A stretch of 64,000 bases of DNA from Puccinia triticina (lineage: Eukaryota > Basidiomycota > Pucciniomycetes > Pucciniales > Pucciniaceae). Under the pieces are notes generated by a model. It saw nothing but the letters and a program-made list of their open reading frames with translations. It did no database searches and was not told where the DNA came from. Where the stretch lies: NCBI RefSeq assembly GCF_026914185.1, contig NC_070572.1, positions 4,340,001 to 4,404,000 of the forward strand, read 5' to 3'. The stretch's first letter is position 1; each line of letters starts with the position of its first letter. A program made the translations under genes and the position numbers. Of the stretch, positions 1-10,085 are shown one piece after another.

Positions 1-1418
1 ATAATATCCTTGGCATCACGTAGGTTGACAAGTGCACCCACAGTCATTTTCAGATGAGAACCTACCAAAGAGTAAATTGTAGTCTGTTTTGATGGCTGGT
101 GAGTCTCTGGGATGGTATTGGTGCAACAGCATCCCAGGGATGAATTGAAAAGTGCACCTGAGGATACAGAAAGAAGAGCTTCTCAGGTCTATTGGGTGGT
201 AGGCTGGGCTGCTTGGCTGCAGGTTCATGTAGTGATAATATAGGCTAGCAAACCTCGCCGCAGACCTATAGATATTTAGTGTTAGCGCGCTTTTAGTGTG
301 GCAACGCTCTGCTACAGCGCTTTTGTTGCAAAATGGGGCAAAAAGCTCCTATAACTCACTTTAGCCCAGCACAGCACAGCAGGAACCTTTTTGTGGCCTG
401 TGAGTGTATTGTTAGCACAGAGCCAGCGGGATTGTGCTATTCTATGCAAAAATGTAGCAAAGTTCCGCTACACTACACCACACTAACTCTACTGTTAGTA
501 TTTCTGTGGGGGGAGGGGTCATCTGGCCCACAGTGAGTCACAATGCAGAAATTGAATGGATTTCAAGTGTTTCAGGTTATCAAGTGCCAGAGATGAAAAA
601 TTCATTTCATTTCAAAGTAGCTTTGCCAGGTCTGCCTGCAGATTGGATGCCATTCCTTGGCTTCCACATGGTAAACAGGTTCTATGAGAAGTATTGGTAG
701 ATTATTTTATGGGGTGAATAATTTTTAAAATGCCCCCCCTCCCCTCCAGGGCAGGACTGTGTTTTGTGGAACCAAAGGGCTTACCAAGGAATTCCTTGTC
801 AGTTCCAATGCCATGGATAATGTCAGCTGGCTACTATTTCAGAGCCACTGTGACATAATATCAAAAGCAAACATGAAATATAATTACATGAGAAAGAGAC
901 ATTTAGGGTTCTCAAAGTTGAGACATACCGGCATATGCCATGATGACATAGAAAACCTTTTTTGCAGGGACTGTCAAAAGCTGTCAAACAGTTCTCTTCA
1001 AAAAAGGTATTTATGGCAGTATGCCACAATATGATATGTTGTTATGTTTTCAAATTTGATAACCCTAATTGTTACTGCTAATGCTCATACTTACACATAT
1101 AAAACCTGGAATATTATTCCATATTCTGAATCTAAGCCTAATTTAACCTAGGGTACCTCACTTCAAGGTACTCTTAATTGTTATTGCTTGACTTCAAAGT
1201 TTAACAGGTGCACCACATCCCGTGTGAATGCACCTGCATGCTTATATACATATGTACATATGCTTTTACCCCAGTTTCAGTGACAAAACTGAGGTGTTGT
1301 GTATAGTTTAGAAGATGGCTTTATTTGTTGCGTGACACACCCAAGCCCATGTGCTCTGTTGCCTGGAGCTCAAGCCCCCGCGCCTGGTGGACTCATATGC
1401 ATGACTCATATGCATAAT
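1..1418. other. no gene recognised
   Basis: Only short open frames without recognisable domains are present. The first 40 bases resemble the stretch near 6553-6595 (shared core TCCTTGGCATCACG), so a dispersed repeat crosses the window start. Around 280-330 and 440-490 there are short AGCGCTTTT-type and CTACAC-type repeats. Confidence 0.5.
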
Positions 1419-1608
1419 AGGGGGTTTCAAACGTGGTGCAGGTCCCAGTTCAGGAACCACAATTCAGGAAAACAAAGTTCCTGCAAAATGAATTTTCAAA
1501 TTAGTCTGTTTTTTTTTGGGTAAAAATTGGGTGGGTGTGTTGCAGGTTCCCTGATTTTGTGGATTGGGGGTTCCTGAAACAGGACCTGTACCATGTTTGA
1601 AACCTCCT
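1419..1608. mobile_element. MITE, 190 bp, 27-bp terminal inverted repeats
   Basis: The ends read AGGGGGTTTCAAACGTGG at the left and, on the opposite strand, AGGAGGTTTCAAACATGG at the right; the match runs for 27 bp with three differences. The trinucleotide AAT flanks both ends (1416-1418 and 1609-1611) and is the likely target-site duplication. There is no coding capacity, so this is a non-autonomous DNA element. Confidence 0.75.
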
Positions 1609-2632
1609 AATGTATGAACTATCCCGCAACCAAAGCGCTTAGGTTACCAGTAAAGAAGAATGGGCCAGAATACACCCCAATAGGAATATTACATGTGTTA
1701 TATGTACTATACACATGTAATTAGCAGTTAGATAAGATGTAAAAGCCACACAATTTAATATAAACACTTCAACCCTGGTCCTGGTCTAGAAGAACACGTG
1801 TAGCATGTGCAGGAGAGCTCAGAAGACGCCCTAGCTTCCTCCTACGCCTCACTCCACATGACCTACACATGTAGTAAATATGTAGATGGGGTAAAATGAA
1901 CTGGAGCATTCAACGAGCGCCTCCAGAAAATGTATTAAGCACTGATTACACATTTACAACTCCACAGAATCCAGTTCTAGTACATTCTGTGGCACATTTC
2001 CACGGAAATAAGCGCCACACAACCCTCCAACCAGCCCCTATGATGTGGTAAAGATGGTATAAAATCACGCAGAACCTCTGTAATTGCTCCTTGGAAACCC
2101 TTGTATCCAAGCCCTAAGGTTCCACGACCATCAGCGCCTTCCTGCGCAGCTAATTTGCCTCAGAAGGCGCCCACAAGTGTCCCCATGTCCCCTGGGCGCC
2201 CCTGGAGGCCTGCCTAGGCTATAAAAAGGGCTCTTTCTCCGCCCAAAAGGAGATTCCTCATGCTTATTTACACTATTATATTTTACCCGCCTTTAACATG
2301 TGCTTGATAGCCTGTTTCCAGCCTGGTAAGACCCTTAGTAGTTATTTTTAGCCTCATTTTTTCGCCAGAAACTGCCCAGTGTCCATCCTGCCTTCAGAAT
2401 AAACTTCTTCAAGCGCTTTCAACTGCCCAGTTTCTATCCTATAGAACCTCAAGACCTTAAGGGCTTCTTACTAGTAAGTTTGAGCCCCTTCCCTTGAGAT
2501 TCTCCGCCATTCTTTACTGGGATTTAAACCACCCCTGTTCACAGGCCCCAGTGTGTTTCAGGTACCTAAATCCTCTGCTTTTGCAGAATACCTTGGAGGG
2601 ATTAAACACCCCTGATTTATCAGGCCCCTCTG
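1609..2632. other. no gene recognised
   Basis: No supported coding region. The sequence is neither low-complexity nor visibly duplicated within the window, apart from short inverted pieces. A TATA-like AGGCTATAAAAAGGG at about 2213-2229 suggests an old LTR or promoter remnant, but no LTR ends were found. Confidence 0.4.
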
Positions 2633-2832
2633 GAGTTGAAAAATCGACTCCCATAAATTAATTTATTGACTCCCAAAACGTGTTTACGTCATGGGGACTG
2701 TCTCACGACGTCCCACCCGGGTCCGCGGGACCAAATTTTGACCCGCGCGGATTTTGGGAGTCGGAAAATTAATTCCGCTATCCAGAATGGGAGTCGGAAT
2801 TTTAATTTCACAAAAAATGGCAAAAAATAAAG
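2633..2832 (+). repeat. direct copy of the outer end of the palindrome arm
   Basis: This 200-bp stretch repeats 2890-3089 almost exactly, offset by 257 bp. It contains the GAGTTGAAAAATCGACTCCC start and the GGGAGTCGGAATTTTAATTT tail. It sits just outside the left arm of the 3.6-kb palindrome, so the left end of that structure has a partial tandem duplication that the right end lacks. Confidence 0.8.
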
Positions 2833-3555
2833 AAATATGGGCAAAAATAGAGTAATTATGTTAATAAAATTGATATAATTAATTTTAGGGAGTTGAAAAA
2901 TCGACTCCCATAAATTAATTTATCGACTCCCAAAACGTGTTTACATCGCGGGGACCGTCTCACAACGTCCAGACAGGGTCCGCGGGACTAAATTTTGACC
3001 CGCGCGGATTTTGGGAGTCGGAAAATTAATTCCGCTATCCAGAATGGGAGTCGGAATTTTAATTTCACAAAAAATGGCAAAAAATAAAGAAAAATTTATA
3101 CCTCCTCACTCAGGCGCCCAAAGCCCCCCAAAATTTTACAGCAGTCAGAAAGTGCTCCTAAGAGCACATGGTGAGCTGCACGGCAGTAGCACACCCCAGG
3201 AAATGGGTGTGCTACTGTGGGTCTAATTTTGGGGATTTCCTACTAAGGAAATCCGCCAAAGCATTAGCTATGGTGCCCCAAAGCCGCCCAAAGTTTTACA
3301 GTGCGCAGAAATACTGCTGAAAAGAACCTTTTGAGCTTCTTGGCAGTAGCACACCCCAGGCAAGTCACGTGCAACTGGGGGTCTAATTTGGCGGATTTCC
3401 TACTAAGGATATCCGCCAGAACCAGCTACTGTGCTGCAAAGTGCACCAAATTTTGGATCATCAAGTTAAATAATCTGTACTAAAAAATTTAGCTTCAAGG
3501 CAGTAACCCACCAAAAGAAATGATCTTGAGTCAGCTGGGGCTTTCGGTCATATCT
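2833..3555 (+). repeat. left arm of a 3.6-kb palindrome
   Basis: This 723-bp arm matches the reverse complement of 5725-6447 at high identity over its full length. A 71-codon frame at 3011-3226 recurs unchanged on the other strand at 6054-6269. The arm holds several internal copies of GGGAGTCG and CGACTCCC. No transposase motif is visible, so it is best described as a fold-back or long-TIR element. Confidence 0.85.
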
Positions 3556-3591
3556 ACGATGTGGTGAACAAGAGAGATCCCTGTGTAGAAA

Positions 3592-4430
3592 TGTCAGGAC
3601 CTCCACTGCTCCAAGATGTTTCCCGGGTAAAGTTGGGTGATCTGGGAAACTCAGCTCCGCTCTGGAAGTACATGTAGGGGCGCAATGATCAAAGAGCGAG
3701 TAAACTAACGTATACATAACCGCAAAGACACGTAGAAAAGCCGCAATAAACCATAAAATCCGCCATAAAGTACACAAAAGACAAACTCCGCAAGTCAAAA
3801 CAACTCCGCCGCAAGTGGTAAAATCTCCGCCGTAAGGAATCTGTACCAGAGTAATAAGAATAACAAGAATAACCAGAACCCATGAAGAAGAACAAACATG
3901 AGATGATGGATCGGGAAAACTCTCACCCCCCCCCCCCTCTGTGCAAAAAGGAAAACAACGTGAGAAAGAAAAACATCCTCCTCCGCCCGCCCCTCATGCA
4001 TGCCATCCGCCAAGCCCCGCTCCCAAAACCACGCATGTCATCCGCCCATTCCGCTCTCACGCAGATCTTCTGTCAACATCGCCACACGTCATCACCCTCC
4101 TCTTGCCTTAGCTTCCTTGCCCCTGTCCAGCCTTCAATGCCGGGATCCCACACACCGCCTCCACCCCAGATATGCCCGCTGACGTAGCCCGCTTTGGCTG
4201 CCACGGCTTCCCCCAGTCACAGCCTATACTATCCAGTCCGCGCCGGCCTGCTTAAGTTGAGTCCAGCTCCGCCGCCGCCGCGCCATGGAAATAGCCCCGC
4301 GCTCCACCTCGTGGAAATATTCCGCACTGTGCCGCTCCGCCCCAGCCTTGCGGAATACGCAGCCCGCGACCTCTGCAAACCCGTGCGGACACTTCGGGTC
4401 CCCGACCTGGTTTTTAGCATCACAACAAAT
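3592..4430 (+). repeat. LTR-like sequence, copy A
   Basis: It begins TGTCAGGACC and shares blocks with a second copy at 54210-54355 plus 58004 onward. Shared blocks are the GTCAGGACC..GCTCCAAGATG start, the CTGCCACGGCTTCCCCCA block near 4196 and 58479, and the CTATCCAGTCCGCGC block near 4227 and 58511. A TG start and two dispersed copies suggest a long terminal repeat, but the CA end and the target duplication could not be placed. Confidence 0.4.
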
Positions 4431-4433
4431 AAT

Positions 4434-4690
4434 TGCCTCCGTTATATTTGTTAGTCCCTCCGCCGCAGTTATTGGTCCCTCTGCCACAGTAATTTGTCCC
4501 TATGCCACAGTTAGTAGTCCCTCCGCCAAATTGAATAGTGCCTCTGACACAGTTATTAGTCCCTTCGCCACAGTTATTAGTTCCCCCGCCACAGTTATTA
4601 GTCACTCAACAACAGTTAATAGTGTTTCTGCCACAGATATTAGTCCCTCTGCCACATTTAATAGGCAGAGGAACTAATAGCTGGTGGAGG
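4434..4690 (+). repeat. 18-21 bp minisatellite, left half of an inverted pair
   Basis: The unit is roughly CCACAGTTATTAGTCCCTCT and occurs about ten times with small changes. The reverse complement array lies at 5600-5724. Both outer ends carry AATTGCCTCC in inverted orientation, so the two arrays look like the subterminal repeats of an inner TIR element of about 1.3 kb; no target-site duplication was found. Confidence 0.6.
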
Positions 4691-5599
4691 GACCAATAAC
4701 TGTGGCGGTGTGGTGGCCCCTCTCGTGGCCAGCTAGTCAGGAGCAACACCGCCGCCAGCGAGATCATCAAGGTCCCTCTTTTCCCCTCATCTTCCAACCT
4801 CCTTCAAGATCTTTCTGCCCTTCTTCCTTCTTCCTCCTTTCCACCTTTCCATCTCCTCTTTCCTTTCCATTCCCCCTTTTTTCCTTCATCCTCAAAATCC
4901 CCCTCTTCTTCTCAGTCTCCGTCTCTGTCTCATCTTTCTTGGTCCTAACACAGCATCTGCTGTGGGTTTATTCCCTGTTTTTGTCTTCTGGCTCCTTCTC
5001 TCCTGTTTGATTTTTGTCTGTCTTGAGTGTTTCTTTCTCCTCTGTTCTCTTTCCCTTTCTTTTCTCTGTTTCTTCTCCTTCTGTCTCATCTCATTCTGAT
5101 TTCCTCATTTCTTTGTGTTGTGTCTTCTTTTCTCCTTCTTCTGTTGTCTGTTGTGTGTGTGTGCGCGAGTAGCGCGCGGAGGATATGATGAAATCTATGT
5201 GACATGTGGCTCTCCCGGAGTCCAAGTTCGCCAAACTTGGATGATGGGAGAGGCATGGCATTCTGATCCCCAGAATACGGACCATCACTGAGCTTATAGA
5301 TCCTATCTTCAGAGTTTCAACTTACGGGCTCCGCCCGCCGATCATCCTTCATCAGAGTTTTCCGGATCTTTTTCCTTCCTCTTCCTTAAGATCACATCTC
5401 CCTTCCCCTCAAACAAAACAACCGCCGCCGAGGATCCAAACCCCCGGCGAACTTCTCAAAACCACCCAAAACCCAATAGCTATCCCTGATCCCCCCCATT
5501 TTCAGCGCTCATCACCACGGACCACCCAGCCACAAGGGCAGCCTAAACAGCACCCATCCCCTCACACGACTGCCTCCGCTTGTACGGACAGGAGTCCCT
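4691..5599. other. core of the palindrome, pyrimidine-rich, no gene
   Basis: From about 4790 to 5160 the plus strand is almost entirely C and T. The rest has no recognisable coding content. It is the unpaired loop between the minisatellite arms. Confidence 0.5.
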
Positions 5600-5724
5600 C
5601 AGCGGGGGGACTGATAACTGTGGTAGAGGGACTAATAACTGTGGCAGAGGGACAACTGACTGTGGCAGAGGGACCAATAACTGTGGCAGAGGGACTAATA
5701 ACTATGGTGGAGGCAATTAGTAGT
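5600..5724 (-). repeat. 18-21 bp minisatellite, right half of the inverted pair
   Basis: Reverse complement of the array at 4434-4690, shorter (about six units). It ends GGAGGCAATTA at 5711-5721, mirror of the left end, and directly abuts the right arm of the larger palindrome. Confidence 0.6.
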
Positions 5725-6447
5725 AGATATGACCAAAAGCCCCAGCTGACCCAAAATTATTTCTGTTGGTGGGCTACCGCCTTGAAGCTAAATGTTTTAG
5801 TACAGATTACTTAACTTGATGATCCAAAATTTGGTGCACTTTGCAGCACAGTAGCTGGTTCTGGCGGATATCCTTAGTAGGAAATCCGCCAAATTAGACC
5901 CCCAGTTGCACGTGACTTGCCTGGGGTGTGCTACTGCCAAGAAGCTCAAAAGGTTCTTTTCAGCAGTATTTCTGCGCACTGTAAAACTTTGGGCGGCTTT
6001 GGGGCACCATAGCTAATGCTTTGGCGGATTTCCTTAGTAGGAAATCCCCAAAATTAGACCCACAGTAGCACACCCATTTCCTGGGGTGTGCTACTGCCGT
6101 GCAGCTCACCATGTGCTCTTAGGAGCACTTTCTGACTGCTGTAAAATTTTGGGGGGCTTTGGGCGCCTGAGTGAGGAGGTATAAATTTTTCTTTATTTTT
6201 TGCCATTTTTTGTGAAATTAAAATTCCGACTCCCATTCTGGATAGCGGAATTAATTTTCCGACTCCCAAAATCCGCGCGGGTCAAAATTTAGTCCCGCGG
6301 ACCCTGTCTGGACGTTGTGAGACGGTCCCCGCGATGTAAACACGTTTTGGGAGTCGATAAATTAATTTATGGGAGTCGATTTTTCAACTCCCTAAAATTA
6401 ATTATATCAATTTTATTAACATAATTACTCTATTTTTGCCCATATTT
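5725..6447 (-). repeat. right arm of the 3.6-kb palindrome
   Basis: Exactly the same length (723 bp) as the left arm and its inverted complement. The outer boundary is at CATATTT (6441-6447), matching AAATATG at 2833-2839. Flanking sequence shows no obvious target duplication, partly because the left side carries an additional partial copy. Confidence 0.85.
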
Positions 6448-6892
6448 TTACGCCATAATTACCAATATATCATTGGAATTATCCCTTGGAATTTTGTCCC
6501 ATAGTTTTATACTCTTTTATGCTAGTTTTGCACCACGTGTAGCTAGAAGGAGTAGTCCTTGGCATCACGGAGGCTGACAGATAATCTGTGTTGTGTTGGA
6601 TCCGAAAATTTGCTTGCCAGGAATTGACCCCAGTGTGTACCCCCCAAACAAATAAATTGACAATGCCCCTCACTCACCACTTGGAAAAACTTCCAAAAAG
6701 CTTATAAGTGCTAGAGGAACTATTAAAAGTGATCCAAGAGATACACCATCAAGATTCTCAGATCCTTATCCTCATCACTCAGATAATTATCAACCCTCAA
6801 GATCCTCATCATAGTTCTTTTCCAGATCCTCAACCCCCAAACCTGCCAACAAGTATCACTGAAATTGTTGTTCAACCCCCTTCTCTAGTTTT
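6448..6892. other. no gene recognised
   Basis: AT-rich single-copy-looking DNA with one short repeat also present at the window start (TCCTTGGCATCACG). A 65-codon frame at 6708-6905 is low-complexity and has no known motif. Confidence 0.4.
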
Positions 6893-7204
6893 TGTTAGAT
6901 CATGAATCTGGCAACTCAGGCTTTGTAGCTTAGTGGTAAAGCAGGCACCTATAGTTAGCCCAACTCGGGTTCAATAAAGCAGGCACCTATAGTTATCCCA
7001 ACCCGGGTTCAAGTCCTGGTAACCCAGTTTTGAGTCAGAGGCAAGCATACCTGCAGGTAAAGCAGGCACCTAGAGTTAGCCCAACCCGGGTTCAAGTCCT
7101 GGTGGAGCCATTTATTTTCTGACAGATTTACAGTCTTGAGCTCAAAGAGCCAAGTGCTCCTTCCTCTGCATACGCTTGGCTCTTTGAGCTTGAGACTTTA
7201 AATA

Positions 7205-7235
<31 letters not shown>

Positions 7236-7246
7236 AAACCCGGGTT

Positions 7247-7277
<31 letters not shown>

Positions 7278-7315
7278 GGCTACAAAGCTTGAGTTGCCAG
7301 ATTGATGATCTAACA
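6893..7315. repeat. long hairpin with tRNA-like modules in both arms
   Basis: TGTTAGATCAT at 6893 mirrors TGATCTAACA ending at 7315. The arms run inward to a loop of about 20 bases near 7147-7166. Each arm carries the tRNA-like module that starts GGCTTTGTAGCTTAGTGG or its close variant. The left arm is longer because part of the module (6975-7060) is repeated. Confidence 0.75.
7220..7288 (-). tRNA. tRNA-like sequence (anticodon not assignable)
   Basis: Read on the minus strand it starts GCTTTGTAGCCTAGTGG, which contains a good RNA polymerase III A box, and it contains the B-box region GGTTTGAGTCC (GGTTCAAGTCC in sister copies). A D arm, a T arm and an acceptor stem with G-T pairs can be drawn. 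The anticodon stem pairs poorly, so this is more likely a tRNA-derived SINE-type head or a tRNA pseudogene than a working tRNA gene. Confidence 0.4.
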
Positions 7316-7459
7316 TCCTCCCGGAATCTGGATGCTCTAAGGCTCTCCTAGACCCGCTGGTGTGCTCCTTCCTCTGCAGGTACACTTGGCTCTTTGAGCT
7401 TGAGACTGTAAATATTTCAGAAAAGAAATGGCTCCACCAGGACTCAAACCCGGGTTGGG

Positions 7460-7589
7460 TGTAGAGGTAATATATGTTGGTACACCTCACACCTGTGGAT
7501 ATAGCTCAACGGTAGAGCAACCCAGCATGCATCGGGGAGATGCGGGTTCAATTCCCCCTGTCTGCACTATTCCTTTTACTCGCTCTACA
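7460..7589 (+). mobile_element. 130-bp insertion with TG...CA ends and a tRNA-like module
   Basis: The ends are TGTAGAG and CTCTACA, a perfect inverted repeat with the TG...CA form of LTR termini. TTGGG flanks both sides (7455-7459 and 7590-7594), and the uninterrupted copies of the host repeat carry a single TTGGG. Integrase-type 5-bp duplication and TG...CA ends suggest a solo LTR of a very short retroelement, although the pol III boxes inside are unusual for an LTR. Confidence 0.75.
7495..7566 (+). tRNA. tRNA-like module inside the 130-bp insertion
   Basis: It has an A box TAGCTCAACGG and a perfect B box GGTTCAATTCC. The D stem GCTC/GAGC pairs fully, the T stem four of five, and a seven-pair acceptor with G-T pairs can be drawn (GTGGATA with TGTCTGC). 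The anticodon arm (CCCAG / CGGGG) has a mismatch and the loop lacks U33, so translation function is doubtful. The overall look resembles organellar-type tRNAs. Confidence 0.45.
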
Positions 7590-7951
7590 TTGGGCTAACT
7601 CTAGGTACCTTTTTCACCACTAAGCTACAAAGCCTGAGTTGCCAGATTCATAATCTAACAGTTTTTATCTGATATAATTCATTCTAGGACCTCACAGGAA
7701 GGCACACTCATCACCACTCATCCCTTCAACACACTGCCTATGGCCTGACAATGTAGGAGTTCCATAGTTCCTAGGACAATTCCCCTCAGAATACAACCTT
7801 TGACAAGCCAACTTCTGTGTAGCAGACGGCCCTTGGGCTCCAGCAAAAAAGAGAAAATTGCAACAAAATCATCTTTTGGGTGTGTGAAAGGCATGTTTTT
7901 AGGGAAATATTTTTCAGAGTTTTTTTTACTACTAAGCATACAGAAAAAGAA

Positions 7952-9348
7952 GGGTCAGCCTAAATGCACTCCAAACTTTTACTTTGTGCACTCCACATTT
8001 TTGGCTTTGGGGGGCCAGCACTCCAAAAGATTTGGAGTGCCTTGATTTTGTACTCCCAAAACATGGAGTCCCCAGATGGGCACTCCATGTCTATTGGAGT
8101 ACACAACTGGGTACTCCAAAATTGACCAAAATAGGAGAGTGCAGATAGATGCACTCCAAAAAAATGGAGTGCAAGCCCAAGCACTCCATCTTTTCAGTGA
8201 AGGATTTTGGCTTTGCACTCCAGCTGGCAAATATGTACCAAATGGAGTGATTGGGCTGCACTCCAATTCCCCTTTTTTTTGGAGTGCCCACAGCAATCAC
8301 ACCTCTCGATTACCCGTCTGGACCATTGAGGGGACTCAAACCTCTCAATGACCGGTGCGGACCAGTAATCAGTCACACCTCCCAATGACCGGCACAGACC
8401 CGTAATCAAGAGGAGATGTTACTCCCCTTGATGACCAGCAAAGACAGGTCATCAAGAGGAGATGTTACTCCCCTTGATGACCAGCAAAGAGCGTCATCAA
8501 GAGATGTGATTCACCTTGATGACCAGTAATCGAGAGGAGGTGTGATTCCCCTTGATGACAGGTCTGACCAATCATTGGGAGGTGTGAGTCCCCTTGATGA
8601 CAGGTCTGTGCAGGTCATCAGGAGGTGTGAGTCCCCTTGATGACCGGTCTGTGCCGGTCATTGGGGGGTGTGACTGATGACCGGTCCGCGCCGGTAAGCG
8701 AGAGGTGTGAGTCCCCTCAATGACCGGTTCAACCAATCATTGAGAGGTGTGAGTCCCCTTGATGACCCGCACGGACCGGTCATAGAGAGGTGTGAGTCCC
8801 CTTGATGACCGGCACAGACCGGTCATTGAGAGGCATGATTCCCCTCAATGACTGGCGGTCTGGCACAGACCGGTCATTGAGAGGAGATGTTAATCCGCTT
8901 GATGCCAGTCTGTACCGGTCATGGAGATCAGGATTTGACAGCTGGAGTTGAGTGGGGTGTACATAGCCAGCTGGATGGCCAGACATCCTGTAGTATACCC
9001 TGCTTGCAGATGCCTGACATCAGATATGTATGGGGTTGAAGTTGTAGGCACTCCAGCTCTGGCTGGAGTGCACAGTACTGCACTCCCCTTTTGAGGAGGA
9101 GAAATATCAGGAATGGAGTGCTGGGGGAATGCACTACAATCTGATGGAGTGAGACTCATGGGCACTTATTACATTTCCTGGCCACTGGAGTTCTTTGTGG
9201 TGCACTCCAAAGAGTCTTGAGTCCCTGGTTCTGCACTCCAATTGACTTGGAGTACTCTAGTCTGTACTCCAACAATCATTGGAGTGCACACTCCATACAC
9301 TCACTTTTGGAGTGCTTTTGGGATTTTTCAGTGCCTTTAGGCTGACCC
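7952..9348. mobile_element. non-autonomous TIR element, 8-bp target duplication (hAT-like)
   Basis: The ends are GGGTCAGCCTAAATGCACTC and its inverted counterpart finishing CCTTTAGGCTGACCC. AAAAAGAA flanks both sides (7944-7951 and 9349-9356). The outer 300 bp on each side hold many alternating CACTCC and GGAGTG words; the middle (8290-8935) is an array of GACCGGTCAT-type palindromes. No transposase is encoded. An 8-bp duplication is typical of the hAT superfamily, so a hAT transposase in trans is the simplest guess. Confidence 0.85.
8290..8935. repeat. array of GATGACCGGTCATC-type palindromic units
   Basis: About twenty imperfect units of 30-45 bp, each built from TCATTGAGAGG/CCTCTCAATGA-type arms around ACCGGT or a degenerate version. 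The same kind of array occurs at 13377-13965 and 55570-56040. Confidence 0.75.
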
Positions 9349-9645
9349 AAAAAGAAAGGATGTGTGAAGTCTGCTTGCTGGCATTGTGCCAATCTATTTG
9401 AATGTTGTTTTTGTTGGGGCTGCACCTTTCCATCTACACTGCAGGTGCATTTTGGGATTACAGATCCATCCCTGTGACTGTGTGGTGTTCAGACTGGTAC
9501 ACACAACAGAATGCAAGTTTCAGCACAGAGCAAGTGGACCAACCCTCAAGGCTTCTCAGGATTGGGATCTCAAGCTCTACCTCTGCCAGGATATTCAAGG
9601 TTCAGAATCCGCCTCTGCCTAGCCCCTGCAAGGGTGTCAGTGTAC

Positions 9646-9955
9646 CAATGGTGAAACAAATACAGTCCAAGTATTGCATATGCATATACAATGTATGGTA
9701 TTTTTTTGTGAATACCAGATGACTTGGCATATTTGTATTGTATTGGAACCCAATACAATAAAATACAAATGAAATGTATTATTGACTCAGCCAATCCAAA
9801 AGTTATTTCACATGGGAAGTGCAATACATAATGACAGAATACGGTGATTGCATTGGATAAAAATCCAATACAAATACACTGTATATGCAATACAAAAAAA
9901 TGCAATATGTGGCATATACAAATACACATACTGCATTTGTTTCTTCACCATTATG
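9646..9955. mobile_element. AATACAATA-rich MITE, about 310 bp
   Basis: The left end CAATGGTGAAACAAATACAG has an inverted partner near CATTTGTTTCTTCACCATT at 9934-9952. The interior consists of many AATACAA/TTGTATT words. It belongs to the same family as 63279-63601, whose ends are better defined. The target duplication here is not clear. Confidence 0.6.
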
Positions 9956-10085
9956 GGTACCTTTCCCGGCCAAATTGGCCATTCATACATCTGGGGTAAG
10001 TACCTTTTATGTTGTTTTGACCAAAAAGTTATACATTTTGGTTACTGTGTTCCATAGGGGCTTTCCTGGATCCTCAACAAAGTCA
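9956..10085 (-). repeat. dispersed repeat ending TAGGGGCTTTCCTGG
   Basis: The block from the GGTACCTTTCC side through GTTACTGTGTTCCATAGGGG is the inverted equivalent of 52805-52945, and its last 35 bp recur at 53463-53497. It is a repeat family piece without its own ends visible here. Confidence 0.65.

Larger units (their letters stand above)
7364..7660 (-). repeat. third copy of the tRNA-like repeat, interrupted
   Basis: It is in the same orientation as the right hairpin arm and ends at ATCTAACA (7660). The body is split by the 130-bp insertion at 7460-7589; removing it and one TTGGG restores continuity with the other copies. Confidence 0.75.

Noticed and set aside
3011..3226. 71-codon frame present identically on both arms of the palindrome as a conserved small gene
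   Set aside because: Identity is explained by the inverted duplication of the whole arm, including non-coding parts.
8290..8935. regulatory operator array of a nearby gene
   Set aside because: The array is inside a transposable element and recurs in other elements far from genes.
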